Shown here piece after piece: positions 37,268 through 46,848 of a DNA stretch of 64,000 nucleotides. Source of the DNA: Zhongshania antarctica (GTDB taxonomy: Bacteria > Pseudomonadota > Gammaproteobacteria > Pseudomonadales > Spongiibacteraceae); NCBI RefSeq assembly GCF_014202945.1, contig NZ_JACHHW010000007.1:143975-207974 (forward strand). The letters run 5' to 3'. The position numbers and the translations under genes are program-made. Every line of letters begins with the position of its first letter. Within the stretch, counting starts at the first letter, position 1. Under the pieces are notes generated by a model, which was given only the letters and a program-made list of their open reading frames with translations, was not told the DNA's origin and ran no database searches.

Positions 37268-39694
37268 ATGGCCGATAAGCGAGAAATACAGGAGCTGCCA
37301 CTGCTTCCTTTGCGCGATGTGGTGGTTTACCCCCATATGGTGATCCCCCTTTTCGTTGGACGCGATAAGTCGATACGCGCACTTGAACTGGCCATGGCAA
37401 GCAATAAGGAAATCGTGCTTGCCGCACAGCGCAATCCCGATTTAGATGAGCCGGGTACCGACGACCTTTACGATATTGGTACCGTTGCCAATATCTTGCA
37501 GTTGTTGAAGCTTCCTGACGGCACCGTGAAAGTTTTAGTTGAGGGTAGCTACCGAGCTGTCCTCAACGCCGTTACTGCCGAAGAAGATTATTTCAGTGCA
37601 GAAATTGATGTATTGGAAGAGATTAAAATTGGGGAAGAAGAATCCGAGGTCATGTTGCGTTCGGCGATCTCCCAGTTTGAAAAATACATTAATCTCAGTA
37701 AGAAAATTCCCGCCGAAGTGCTCACTTCACTGTCTGGTATAGACGACCCCGGTCGCCTTGGCGACACCATTGCCGCCCATATGAATATGGCGCTTGAGCA
37801 GAAACAAGCTGTTTTGGAAATGGTCGACGAGCGCGAGCGTCTAGAGCATTTAATGGGGCTGATGGAATCCGAAATTGACCTTTTTCAGGTTGAGAAACGA
37901 ATTCGTGGTCGCGTTAAAAAGCAAATGGAAAAAAGTCAGCGCGAGTACTACCTCAATGAGCAAATGAAGGCTATTCAGCGTGAGCTCGGTGAGTCGGAAG
38001 AGGGCGTTAACGAGCTAGAAGAGCTCGAAAGCCGCGTAGACAAAGCGGGCATGAGCAAAGAGGCGCTAGATAAAGCTAAGGCAGAGCTGGCCAAACTGAA
38101 AATGATGTCACCCATGTCGGCGGAAGCCTCCGTGGTGCGTGGCTATATCGACTGGCTAGTGAGTATCCCCTGGCAAAAGCGCTCGCGGGTTAAGCATGAC
38201 CTCGCGCGGGCTGCAGAAATTTTAAATGAAGACCACTACGGCCTCGATGAGGTCAAAGATCGGATACTTGAGTATCTTGCGGTTCAGAAGCGAGTAAAGA
38301 AAGTGAAGGGTCCGGTTTTGTGTCTCGTTGGGCCGCCAGGGGTTGGTAAAACGTCCTTGGGTGAGTCTATTGCACGAGCCACTAACCGTAAATTTGTGCG
38401 CATGGCCCTGGGTGGCGTGCGCGACGAAGCTGAAATTCGCGGTCATCGCCGAACTTACATTGGCTCTATGCCTGGCAAGGTCATTCAAAAGATGTCCAAG
38501 GCGTCTGTTCGCAATCCGCTGTTTTTGCTTGATGAAATCGACAAGATGGGTATGGATCATCGCGGTGATCCGGCATCTGCTTTGTTGGAAGTTCTCGACC
38601 CAGAGCAAAACCATGCCTTTAACGATCATTATCTTGAAGTTGATTACGACCTCTCAGATATTATGTTTATCTGCACCTCGAACTCATTGAATATTCCGCC
38701 AGCACTGATGGATCGCATGGAGGTTATTCGGATTCCAGGTTACACCGAAGATGAAAAGATCAATATTGCGCGTCGTTACTTGATTCCCAAGCAGCTAAAG
38801 AACAATGGGCTTAAGGAAACAGAGGCCAGTATTGATGACGACGCGCTGCAAGATATTGTGCGCTACTACACGCGTGAGGCAGGTGTGCGCGGGCTAGAGC
38901 GTCAAGTTGCTAAAGTGTGCCGAAAAGTTGTTAAAAACTTAGCCTTAAATGGCGAAGGCAATAAAATTGAAGTGGTTTCTAGCAACTTAGAGGACTACCT
39001 CGGCGTGCGCCGTTACAATTATGGTAAGGCAGAGGAAGAAAACAAGGTAGGCCAGGTGACTGGCCTCGCGTGGACTTCGGTTGGCGGCGAATTGCTCACA
39101 ATCGAAGCTGTGTCGGTGGTTGGTAAAGGTCGGCATATTAAAACCGGCTCCCTCGGCGACGTAATGCAAGAATCTATTCAGGCGGCAACAACCGTCGTGA
39201 GGAGCCGTTCTAAGCGCCTGGGCATCCCTGCGCGCTATCATGACCGTCATGATATCCATATTCATATGCCAGAGGGTGCAACCCCCAAAGACGGGCCATC
39301 GGCTGGCGTTGGGATGTGCACCGCACTGGTTTCGGTGATAACAGGTATCCCGGTGCGCTCCGATGTGGCAATGACTGGCGAGATTACTTTGCGCGGGCAG
39401 GTGTTGGCGATTGGTGGTTTGAAAGAAAAACTGCTTGCGGCGCACCGCGGCGGTATAAAAACCGTTATAATCCCGTCCGAGAATGAGAGGGACCTCAAAG
39501 AGATACCTGAAAACATTAAAGCCGACTTAGAAATTCGCCCCGTTAAATGGATTGACGAAGTGCTGAATATCGCACTGGAAAGTATTCCAAAAGAAATTTC
39601 TGAAGAAGCTTATTTGGCAGGTATTGATGATAACCACAAAAGTGTAGACGGTAATGATGATATCTTGGGCGAAGCGCGCGCAAACGCACACTAG
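37268..39694 (+). CDS. lon: ATP-dependent protease La (Lon)
   Basis: An 808-residue Lon protease. The N-terminal substrate-binding domain (about 10-205) and a coiled segment precede the AAA+ module, with Walker A GPPGVGKTSLG near 356 and Walker B LFLLDEIDKMG near 418. The C-terminal Ser-Lys peptidase has its serine in PKDGPSAGV near 679 and its lysine in the GGLKEKLLAAHRGG segment near 720. A heat-shock-like promoter lies upstream. Confidence 0.97.
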   Translation: MADKREIQELPLLPLRDVVVYPHMVIPLFVGRDKSIRALELAMASNKEIVLAAQRNPDLDEPGTDDLYDIGTVANILQLLKLPDGTVKVLVEGSYRAVLNAVTAEEDYFSAEIDVLEEIKIGEEESEVMLRSAISQFEKYINLSKKIPAEVLTSLSGIDDPGRLGDTIAAHMNMALEQKQAVLEMVDERERLEHLMGLMESEIDLFQVEKRIRGRVKKQMEKSQREYYLNEQMKAIQRELGESEEGVNELEELESRVDKAGMSKEALDKAKAELAKLKMMSPMSAEASVVRGYIDWLVSIPWQKRSRVKHDLARAAEILNEDHYGLDEVKDRILEYLAVQKRVKKVKGPVLCLVGPPGVGKTSLGESIARATNRKFVRMALGGVRDEAEIRGHRRTYIGSMPGKVIQKMSKASVRNPLFLLDEIDKMGMDHRGDPASALLEVLDPEQNHAFNDHYLEVDYDLSDIMFICTSNSLNIPPALMDRMEVIRIPGYTEDEKINIARRYLIPKQLKNNGLKETEASIDDDALQDIVRYYTREAGVRGLERQVAKVCRKVVKNLALNGEGNKIEVVSSNLEDYLGVRRYNYGKAEEENKVGQVTGLAWTSVGGELLTIEAVSVVGKGRHIKTGSLGDVMQESIQAATTVVRSRSKRLGIPARYHDRHDIHIHMPEGATPKDGPSAGVGMCTALVSVITGIPVRSDVAMTGEITLRGQVLAIGGLKEKLLAAHRGGIKTVIIPSENERDLKEIPENIKADLEIRPVKWIDEVLNIALESIPKEISEEAYLAGIDDNHKSVDGNDDILGEARANAH

Positions 39695-39707
39695 CCACAG
39701 AGATTCC

Positions 39708-39736
39708 TTGACCGTAAGAGGCGCAGTTGGTATAAA
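39708..39736 (+). promoter_or_regulatory. Sigma70 promoter of hupB
   Basis: TTGACC (39708-39713), a 17-base spacer and TATAAA (39731-39736). The predicted leader of about 98 bases contains 8-bp arms TGTCACTG (39759-39766) and CAGTGACA (39793-39800) that can form a hairpin. Confidence 0.7.
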
Positions 39737-39840
39737 TCCCACTCTTTGCGCATGCGGCTGTCACTGTCCTTGCGCAGGTATGTGACTGCCAGCAGTGACA
39801 CTTAAAAATTTTTTTATAACAATTTGAAGGGGAAGAATAA

Positions 39841-40113
39841 GTGAATAAATCTGAGCTAATCGACGCAATTGCAGAATCTGCAGACCTGTCCAAAGCAGCC
39901 GCTGGTCGCGCGCTGGATGCAACGGTAGAAGCCATTACCAATGCATTAAAGTCAGATGATTCTGTATCGCTTGTCGGTTTTGGTACATTTAGCGTTAAAG
40001 ACCGTGCAGCTCGCACTGGCCGCAATCCACAGACTGGCGCGCCAATCGAAATTTCAGCTGCCAAGATTCCAAGCTTCAAAGCAGGTAAAGCGTTGAAAGA
40101 CGCCTGCAACTAA
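39841..40113 (+). CDS. hupB: DNA-binding protein HU-beta
   Basis: A 90-residue nucleoid protein. [18 protein letters not shown] and the DNA-binding arm with [12 protein letters not shown] are classical HU features. The start is GTG 39841 after GGGGAAG. It follows lon, as in E. coli and Pseudomonas, with its own promoter and terminator. Confidence 0.97.
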   Translation: MNKSELIDAIAESADLSKAAAGRALDATVEAITNALKSDDSVSLVGFGTFSVKDRAARTGRNPQTGAPIEISAAKIPSFKAGKALKDACN

Positions 40114-40175
40114 GGGATATAGCCATTCCCACGGTGTTGGGAAGTCGCTATAGGGGTTAAAACCTCTTACAGAAG

Positions 40176-40200
40176 GCGCATCGAGAGGTGCGCTTTTTTT
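40176..40200 (+). terminator. Rho-independent terminator after hupB
   Basis: The short stem GCGCA/TGCGC (40176-40180 and 40189-40193) is followed by a long T-run. Confidence 0.7.
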
Positions 40201-40226
40201 TATGATTCAGAGTCGGATTCGCGTCA

Positions 40227-42104
40227 ATGCTGCAAAATATTCGGAATAACATTCAGGGAGCCGCTGCCAAGTTTATTATCGCGCTCATCATAGTGCCGTT
40301 TGCACTATTTGGTATCGATAGTTTGTTTGGCGGTTCAGGGCAGGTCCCGGCTGCAGTGGTTAATGGTGAGAAAATTTCTGAAGGCGAATTGCAGCAGGCG
40401 ATTGGTCTTCAGAAGCGACGTTTACTAGGAATGATGGGTGACCAGATTGACCCAGCCATGCTAGACGACGCAATGTTGCGTAAGCCAGCATTGAACACGC
40501 TAATAAAACAGCAGCTACTCCTGCAAGCCGCTGCTGAAGCAGGCATCGAAATATCGACCGCCCAGCTGCATGCGACCATCGCGTCCATGCCGCAATTTCA
40601 AGAGGACGGCCGATTCTCTCAAGCTCGTTATGAGCAAGTTTTACGCTTGCAAGGCTATAGCAGTGCGTTTTTTAAACAGCTGTTGCGCTCAGATCTCATA
40701 ATTCAACAGCTATCTAGCGCCGTTGCGGGTTCAGCCTTTGTAGCGGGACCAGAATTGTCGCGAGCCATCGGCTTGCTTCATGAAACCCGTGATTATCACT
40801 TTATCACCGTCGCGCAAGCGCCTTATCGCGCTAGTGTTAAGCTTAGTGATGAAGAGGTCGAAACCTACTACCAGGAAAATGCCAAGCAATTCCTGAGTGA
40901 GGCCGCCGTTAGATACTCTTATGTTGAGTTATCTGAAGAAGACTTTTTTGAACCGGTTTCAGAAGATCAAGTCATGGCCGAATACCAGCGATTGGTCGAA
41001 GCTAGTAATGCGCAAGTAGAGCGTGAAGCTGCGCATATTTTGATTGAAATCAACGAGGACATGAGTCGTGAAGATGCATCTTCACAGCTTGAGAAAATTC
41101 GCCAAGCGGTTCTGGCGGGCGCTGACTTTGCAGAACAAGCTCAAAAGTATTCTGCTGATGCCGGTAGTGCGGATGAAGGCGGTGCCCTTGGTTTTAGCAG
41201 TGGCGACAGTTTTCCAGCGGAGTTTGAAGAGGCTTTAGCTGGACTAAAAGACGGTGAAGTCTCTCCTGTGATTGAAACAGAAGCGGGTTTGCACCTAATT
41301 AAATTGCTGAGTGTTCGCCAGCCCAATGTGCCGGGTTTGGAAAGCGCGAGACTGGAGATCACTGAGCGGCTGCGTCGCCAGGCAGCAATGCCACGCTTAA
41401 TTGGTGCGGTAGAAGATTTACGTGATTTTGTCTTTAACGCAGAAAATTTAACCATGCCTGCTAAAGAGCTCGGGCTAGACGTTAAGCAGAGCGAGTGGCA
41501 GAAACAATCTGACGAGAGCGGCTTGTTTGCCTACGCGAGCTTGAAATCTGCGGCCTTTAATCCTGAGTTACGCAGCAAGGGGCTAAATAGTGAGGTCTTT
41601 GAATTAACACCGGAACACTTTGCGGTGATCCATGTCGAAGAATACAAGGCGCCCGAAGTATTACCTTTAGCTCAGGTGCGCGAGAAGATTGTGAGTAGTC
41701 TGGAACAGCGCAAGGCTGAACTTGCGGCAGAATCCCGGGCCAAGGCAATTCAGGCTGAATTGATCGCTGGCAAGCGCGCTGAGGATGTTGCCAAGGCAGA
41801 AGAATTGTCTTGGAATGCGATTGCAGCGGGCAAACGAGGTGATATCGCCGTCGATACGCCGATTCGTAATCGCGCATTTTCAATGCCACGACCAGATCAG
41901 CAGGCTAGCGTAAGTGTTTTGCGTTTAGCAAACGGTGATCGGGTTGTTGTGCAGCTACTTAATGTAAGTTATGGCAGCCAAAGTGGTATGGACGTTGCTC
42001 AGCTGAACGATGCAGAAAATAGCGCGTCTAGAAATAGGTCTTCACAGGATTTTTCGGCTTACTTTAATGGTTTGTGGAAAGACGCAAAAATTAAGATCAA
42101 TTGA
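40227..42104 (+). CDS. ppiD: Periplasmic folding factor PpiD (SurA-N/parvulin)
   Basis: A 625-residue inner-membrane-anchored chaperone. A single hydrophobic segment (residues about 15-35) anchors the protein, followed by a SurA N-like helical domain (about 45-200). One parvulin domain lies near 265-365 (AAHILIEI, SADAGSADEGGALGFSSGDSFPAEFEEAL). It helps newly exported proteins fold near the Sec translocon (known for E. coli PpiD). The ribosome site is weak. Confidence 0.94.
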   Translation: MLQNIRNNIQGAAAKFIIALIIVPFALFGIDSLFGGSGQVPAAVVNGEKISEGELQQAIGLQKRRLLGMMGDQIDPAMLDDAMLRKPALNTLIKQQLLLQAAAEAGIEISTAQLHATIASMPQFQEDGRFSQARYEQVLRLQGYSSAFFKQLLRSDLIIQQLSSAVAGSAFVAGPELSRAIGLLHETRDYHFITVAQAPYRASVKLSDEEVETYYQENAKQFLSEAAVRYSYVELSEEDFFEPVSEDQVMAEYQRLVEASNAQVEREAAHILIEINEDMSREDASSQLEKIRQAVLAGADFAEQAQKYSADAGSADEGGALGFSSGDSFPAEFEEALAGLKDGEVSPVIETEAGLHLIKLLSVRQPNVPGLESARLEITERLRRQAAMPRLIGAVEDLRDFVFNAENLTMPAKELGLDVKQSEWQKQSDESGLFAYASLKSAAFNPELRSKGLNSEVFELTPEHFAVIHVEEYKAPEVLPLAQVREKIVSSLEQRKAELAAESRAKAIQAELIAGKRAEDVAKAEELSWNAIAAGKRGDIAVDTPIRNRAFSMPRPDQQASVSVLRLANGDRVVVQLLNVSYGSQSGMDVAQLNDAENSASRNRSSQDFSAYFNGLWKDAKIKIN

Positions 42105-42109
42105 TTTGG

Positions 42110-42137
42110 GCCCCAGCCGGCTGATGACGGCTGGGGC
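42110..42137. terminator. Strong hairpin after ppiD
   Basis: The perfect 10-bp arms GCCCCAGCCG (42110-42119) and CGGCTGGGGC (42128-42137), with an 8-base loop, sit six bases after the ppiD stop. No T-run follows, so it may protect the ppiD mRNA 3' end or act as a partial terminator. Confidence 0.5.
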
Positions 42138-42160
42138 TACTTAATGGATATATAAAAATA

Positions 42161-42964
42161 ATGACTTCCGCTTTACGACGGTCGCTGAGTGTCGGTGTTG
42201 TCGATGTTTGGTTTAGCTTTACCAATGACAATCGCCTGAAAGCAGTGCAAAAGGAGTACGAGGAAATGCTCTCGCAGTCCGAACTCGAACAGTATCAGCA
42301 GCTTAAACATGTCGATAATGGTTGGGATTATCTGGTGAGCAGGGCCCTGCTGCGTACGGTATTGGCTGAATATTGCGAGCTATCGCCGCAAGAAATTGAA
42401 TTTGAAGTAAATGGCTTTGGTAAACCCGAGCTGGATAACTCTAGCGTTTCACCGATAATCCAATTTAACACAGCGCACACTAGCGGATTAACCGTTTGCG
42501 TGGTTACGCGTGACAATGCCATTGGCGTTGATGTGGAGTGCAGCGCAGAGAACCCAGGAATACTCGATGTTGCTGAAGACTACTTTTCTGCGCTTGAATT
42601 GCAGGCATTGAAAAGTCGAGATGAAGCGCAGCAGCTCGATTATTTTTATCGTTACTGGACATTGAAAGAAGCGTACATCAAAGCTCGTGGCGAAGGCCTG
42701 TCCATTCCCTTGCACGACTTTTCGGTAGTGCTTGGTAATGATGGCGAGTTCCTGGAGTTTTTTGGTCCTGACGCAGAGAGCTGGGATTTTCGTTTACTTG
42801 GCCAAAATGCTCGTTACACCGCTGGGCTTAGTATGAATGGCCGCATTGCCGGCTTGAACTTTTTCCACAGCGTGCCATTAGGCCCTCAGTCAGAGCAAAA
42901 TGCCGCAGATGCGTTTGATCAGGGTTTAGCGCCGGCAGGTGATCGCCGTCGTCGCATTGGTTAA
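42161..42964 (+). CDS. 4'-phosphopantetheinyl transferase superfamily protein (Sfp type)
   Basis: A 267-residue two-lobed PPTase that would transfer phosphopantetheine from CoA onto carrier proteins. Motifs are GKPEL (87-91), FNTAH (102-106), GVDVE with Mg ligands D124 and E126, and WTLKEAYIKARGEGL with W166, K169 and E170. The length fits Sfp/EntD-type rather than the short AcpS. There is no polyketide or peptide synthase gene nearby, so it may serve general carrier proteins. No clear ribosome site precedes ATG 42161. Confidence 0.9.
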   Translation: MTSALRRSLSVGVVDVWFSFTNDNRLKAVQKEYEEMLSQSELEQYQQLKHVDNGWDYLVSRALLRTVLAEYCELSPQEIEFEVNGFGKPELDNSSVSPIIQFNTAHTSGLTVCVVTRDNAIGVDVECSAENPGILDVAEDYFSALELQALKSRDEAQQLDYFYRYWTLKEAYIKARGEGLSIPLHDFSVVLGNDGEFLEFFGPDAESWDFRLLGQNARYTAGLSMNGRIAGLNFFHSVPLGPQSEQNAADAFDQGLAPAGDRRRRIG

Positions 42965-42984
42965 AATAATTAGGAGTAGAAACC

Positions 42985-44160
42985 TTGTATAAAGTATTAA
43001 CCCTGAACCAAATTTCTGACAAGGGCCTGAGCCGCTTACCCAGTGACAATTATGAATTGGCAACGGAGTTTAGTGCACCTGATGCGATATTGTTGCGCAG
43101 CCACAAGCTCCAAACTGCTGAAATTTCGCCCAGTGTCAAAGCTATAGCCAGAGCGGGCGCCGGCACGAATAACATCCCGGTGTCTGCGTGTACGGAGCGC
43201 GGCATTCCGGTTTTCAATAGCCCTGGTGCCAATGCCAATGCGGTGAAGGAATTGGTCATTGCCGGTTTAGCCTTAGGCTCACGGGGAATTTTAGCCGGTA
43301 TATCGTATGTGAATACCCTTGGTCATATGAATGACGCGGCCGAGATGGCTAAGCTGTTAGAGAAAGAGAAAAAGCGTTTTAAGGGGAATGAGCTGGCGGG
43401 GCGTACTCTTGGTGTTGTCGGCCTCGGGGCAATAGGCTCAATGATAGCGAATGCCGCATTAAATTTGGGTATGGAAGTTATCGGTTACGACCCAGCCCTG
43501 TCTGTTGACGCCGCATGGCGCTTGCCTAGCTCAGTAAAGAAAATGGATAATTTGAGCAGTTTATTCGCTCGAGCAGACTTTATTACCTTGCATTTACCAG
43601 TTTTGGATTCAACCCGAGGCTTAATAAATACCGACTTGCTGGCCGCCTGTAAGCCGGGCTGCTGCTTGCTGAATTTTGCCCGTGAAGAAATTGTGGATAT
43701 CAGCGCGGTTATTCGCGCCCTAGATAATGGAAGTTTGCGCCAGTTTATTACCGACTTTCCTGTACCTGCGCTTATTGGTCGAGCTGATGTAATTCTAATG
43801 CCGCATATCGGCGCCAGCACCGATGAGGCTGAAGAAAATTGCGCAATTATGGTTGCCGATCAGCTGAACGATTTTTTGCAAAACGGCAATATCAAAAATT
43901 CAGTTAATTTCCCTAATTTGCAGCTGGACCGCAGTGGCCAATGCCGTTTAGCGATTGCTAATCATAATGTTCCTAAAATTCTTGGTAGCGTGCTTGGCTT
44001 GCTTGCCGATGCAGATATTAACGTTGTCGATATGCTAAATAAAAGTCGTGACGAAATAGCCTACAATCTAATCGACTTGGGCAGTGAGGCTAGCCCGGCA
44101 CTGCTTGAGCAGTTAAGTGCTATTGAAGGCGTTATCAGTGTGCGCTTAATTCAATGGTGA
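42985..44160 (+). CDS. serA: D-3-phosphoglycerate dehydrogenase family protein with ACT domain
   Basis: A 391-residue NAD-dependent 2-hydroxyacid dehydrogenase of the SerA family, committing 3-phosphoglycerate to serine synthesis. The NAD-binding motif GVVGLGAIGSMIANAA is near 146-161, the substrate/catalytic arginine is in NFAREEIVD, and the catalytic histidine is in MPHIGASTDEAEENC. A C-terminal ACT-type segment (about 318-391) could sense serine. The start is TTG 42985 preceded by TAGGAG. Assignment as SerA rather than a paralogue is likely but not certain. Confidence 0.82.
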   Translation: MYKVLTLNQISDKGLSRLPSDNYELATEFSAPDAILLRSHKLQTAEISPSVKAIARAGAGTNNIPVSACTERGIPVFNSPGANANAVKELVIAGLALGSRGILAGISYVNTLGHMNDAAEMAKLLEKEKKRFKGNELAGRTLGVVGLGAIGSMIANAALNLGMEVIGYDPALSVDAAWRLPSSVKKMDNLSSLFARADFITLHLPVLDSTRGLINTDLLAACKPGCCLLNFAREEIVDISAVIRALDNGSLRQFITDFPVPALIGRADVILMPHIGASTDEAEENCAIMVADQLNDFLQNGNIKNSVNFPNLQLDRSGQCRLAIANHNVPKILGSVLGLLADADINVVDMLNKSRDEIAYNLIDLGSEASPALLEQLSAIEGVISVRLIQW

Positions 44161-44188
44161 AAACGCAATACTAATAAAGGTTAGGTAC

Positions 44189-44731
44189 ATGGCGAGCTTG
44201 GACAGTATACAAGCACTACTCAAAGATCAGCGTGGTGTGCCACCTATTGAAGACTGGCATCCTGAGTTAAGTGGTGACATTGATATTGTCATAAAAGCCG
44301 ATGGCCGCTGGATTCATGAAGGTGGTGAAATTAAACGCCATGAACTGGTTAAGCTATTTTCTTCCATTCTGCGCCGCGAGCAAGATGGGCACTACTACCT
44401 CGTTACGCCTGTTGAAAAATGGCGGCTGCAAGTGGAAGAATTCCCTTTAATAATTGTCGATTTCGAAATTGGGGCTGGCGCTGATTCACCGCTTATTGCG
44501 GTTAAAACCAACGTCGGCACTTGGTTTGAGCTTGGCTCAGAGCACCCTCTGTGCGTTGATACGCAAGCCGATAGCAAGGAACCCATTCCCTCGGTGTTAA
44601 CTCGGCATGGTTTGGTAGCAAAGGTGAATAGGGCGTGTTTTTATCGCCTAGTGGATCTTGCTGAGAATGAAGCTGGGGCTATTGTGCTACACGCCGGTGG
44701 CGCGTCTTTTGAACTCGGTTCAATTCAGTAG
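44189..44731 (+). CDS. DUF1285 family protein
   Basis: A 180-residue conserved protein of the DUF1285 family, found in many proteobacteria and of unknown function. Recognisable features are the WIHEGGEIKRHELVKLFSSILRRE segment near 46-69 and the YYLVTPVEKWRLQVEEFP segment near 74-91. No signal peptide is present, so it is probably cytoplasmic. It follows the dehydrogenase gene by 28 bases and ends at a strong bidirectional terminator. Confidence 0.85.
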   Translation: MASLDSIQALLKDQRGVPPIEDWHPELSGDIDIVIKADGRWIHEGGEIKRHELVKLFSSILRREQDGHYYLVTPVEKWRLQVEEFPLIIVDFEIGAGADSPLIAVKTNVGTWFELGSEHPLCVDTQADSKEPIPSVLTRHGLVAKVNRACFYRLVDLAENEAGAIVLHAGGASFELGSIQ

Positions 44732-44761
44732 AGCTGCTTGGCAGGCAATAAAGTATACGAG

Positions 44762-44797
44762 CACAAAAAAGGGCAGCGGAAGCTGCCCTTTTTTGTG
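44762..44797. terminator. Bidirectional terminator
   Basis: A perfect 16-bp inverted repeat with GGAA loop, carrying six A on one side and six T on the other (44762-44777 and 44782-44797). It lies between the converging DUF1285 and ETF-ubiquinone oxidoreductase genes and can serve both. Confidence 0.93.
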
Positions 44798-44807
44798 TGT
44801 CTCGCTT

Positions 44808-46463
44808 TTACATATTGGGGTAGTTGGGGCCGCCGAGGCCTTCAGGTGTTACCCAAATAATATTTTGCGCCGGATCTTTAATGTCACAGGTTTTGCAGTG
44901 AACACAGTTCTGGCCATTGATTTGAAACTTGGGCGTGCCTTCGGCATCTTCAACCACTTCGTAAACCCCTGCAGGGCAATAGCGCTGAGCTGGCTCGGCG
45001 TATTTCGGAAGATTGTCGCGAATTGGCAGCTCAGGATCTTTCAGTGTCAGGTGACAGGGCTGATCTTCCTCGTGGTTGGTATTGGATAAAAATACCGAGG
45101 TCAGGCGGTCGAATGTGATCTTATTATCCGGTTTAGGATAAGTGATCTTTTTACACTCGGCCGCGGGTTTCATTTCAGCGTGATCCGGGTGATCGTCGCC
45201 TAAAGTCCACGGCAGTTTACCGCTGAAGAGGTTAAGGTCGACAAAGGCGTAAGCCGAGCCAAAGAAGTTGCCCCATTTGTGCTGAGCTGGGCCGAAGTTG
45301 CGTTGTTCGTGCAATTCTTTATACACCGAAGAGTTTTCAAATGCCGTGGTGTATTCACCTAACTCTTGACCAGTTGCCTCGTTTTCAGTGATGGCTTTGT
45401 GAACCACTTCAGCGGCGATCATGCCCGATTTCATGGCGGTGTGGCTGCCCTTGATCTTGGCGAAGTTCAGGGTGCCAGCGTCACAACCAATCAACAAGCC
45501 GCCTGGGAAGGTCATTTTAGGCAGTGACTGCAAGCCACCTTTGGCGATAGCGCGGGCGCCGTATGAAATACGTTCGCCGCCTTCCAAGTATTGCATAACG
45601 GTAGGGTGCTTTTTAAAGCGCTGAAACTCTTCAAAGGGCGACAAGTAGGGGTTGTCGTAGCAAAGGTCGGTAATCAGGCCAATCGATACTTGATTGTCTT
45701 CAATGTGATAGAGGAAGCTACCACCGGCGGCGCCATTTTCGGCCAGTGGCCAGCCCGCAGCGTGCATAACCTTGCCTTCTTCGTGCTTGGCAGGATCTAT
45801 TTTCCACAGTTCTTTAATACCTAGGCCGTAGTGCTGAGGATCTTTGCCGGCGTTAAGGTCAAATTTCTCCATCAGACGTTTGCCTAGATGGCCACGACAG
45901 CCTTCGGCAAATAGGGTGTATTTGGCGTGTAACTCCATGCCTGGCATATAGCTGTCTTTCTCGCTGCCATCGGCGGCGATGCCCATATCGCCGGTTACAA
46001 CGCCTTTTACGCGACCGTCTTCATGGAATAGCACGTCTGACGCGGCGAAACCGGGGTAAATTTCCGCACCCATGCCTTCTGCTTGTTCGGCCATCCAGCG
46101 ACACAAATTACCGAGGCTAATAATATAGTTGCCTTCGTTGTGCATGGTTTTCGGTACGGCAAAGCCAGGTACCTTAATGGCCTTTTCAGCGCTGGTCATA
46201 TAGTAAATGTCATCGCCAGTGACTGGGGTGTTTAGCGGAGCGCCTTTTTCTTTCCAATCTGGAAACAGCTCGTTCAACGCGCTGGGTTCAAAAACCGCAC
46301 CAGAGAGAATGTGAGCGCCAACCTCAGAGCCTTTTTCAACAACACAGACACTGATATCTTTGCCAGTGCTTTCGCTTAATTGACGGATTTTACATGCTGC
46401 CGCTAATCCGGCGGGGCCAGCCCCAACGATCAGGACATCAAATTCCATTGATTCGCGTTCCAC
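44808..46463 (-). CDS. etfD: Electron transfer flavoprotein-ubiquinone oxidoreductase
   Basis: A 551-residue membrane-associated flavo-iron-sulfur enzyme that passes electrons from ETF to ubiquinone. The FAD motif VIVGAGPAGLAAACK-like stretch is near residues 10-25. The C-terminal 4Fe-4S ligands include CVHCKTC and the upstream YCPAGVYE cysteine. The GTG at 46463 is chosen because AGGAGA lies six bases before it and it gives the family N-terminus (VERESMEFDVLIV); ATG 46448 is an internal alternative. It is divergent from etfBA. Confidence 0.95.
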   Translation of the reverse strand: MERESMEFDVLIVGAGPAGLAAACKIRQLSESTGKDISVCVVEKGSEVGAHILSGAVFEPSALNELFPDWKEKGAPLNTPVTGDDIYYMTSAEKAIKVPGFAVPKTMHNEGNYIISLGNLCRWMAEQAEGMGAEIYPGFAASDVLFHEDGRVKGVVTGDMGIAADGSEKDSYMPGMELHAKYTLFAEGCRGHLGKRLMEKFDLNAGKDPQHYGLGIKELWKIDPAKHEEGKVMHAAGWPLAENGAAGGSFLYHIEDNQVSIGLITDLCYDNPYLSPFEEFQRFKKHPTVMQYLEGGERISYGARAIAKGGLQSLPKMTFPGGLLIGCDAGTLNFAKIKGSHTAMKSGMIAAEVVHKAITENEATGQELGEYTTAFENSSVYKELHEQRNFGPAQHKWGNFFGSAYAFVDLNLFSGKLPWTLGDDHPDHAEMKPAAECKKITYPKPDNKITFDRLTSVFLSNTNHEEDQPCHLTLKDPELPIRDNLPKYAEPAQRYCPAGVYEVVEDAEGTPKFQINGQNCVHCKTCDIKDPAQNIIWVTPEGLGGPNYPNM

Positions 46464-46848
46464 AGACGTTCTCCTATGTATGCTAAGTAGCATTGCCCTT
46501 TTATGGGGCGGTTTGTGGCTAATTAAAACAACAAATTATAAAACCACGGGCTTTAAAACGCTACTTTAAGCGTAGTTTAATTATAAAAGTTTTATGCTAA
46601 ATAGAAATCACCGCAATCAGAAAAGCCATTTACTTACAATGACTTAATTATTTCTCTTGCTATTGGGTATAGTTGGCTTATAGAGAATATACGTCCTGTG
46701 AATACCGTACTTTTATTGACCTTGGGGCGTATAAGCGTCAATATAACCGCGCTTTTTACCGAGGCATTGTCTGCTTGAATCTGAATGCAGGTTCGCTGCG
46801 TAGGGACAATCGCCATTTCATTCCATTTACGCGAGTACTGGGGAATCC
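46464..46848. promoter_or_regulatory. AT-rich divergent control region of etfD and etfBA
   Basis: A 385-base gap with no convincing gene. On the minus strand two TATAAT boxes (46535-46540 and 46580-46585) could serve etfD, with weak -35 boxes. On the plus strand, TTGACC near 46714 and TATAAC near 46740 are candidate elements with non-ideal spacing. The fadBA-type repeat ATGTTT-N7-AAACAT is not present here. Confidence 0.45.

Noticed and set aside
39543..40109. 188-codon minus-strand frame across the lon end and hupB
   Set aside because: It crosses the hupB promoter and is antisense to two clear genes.
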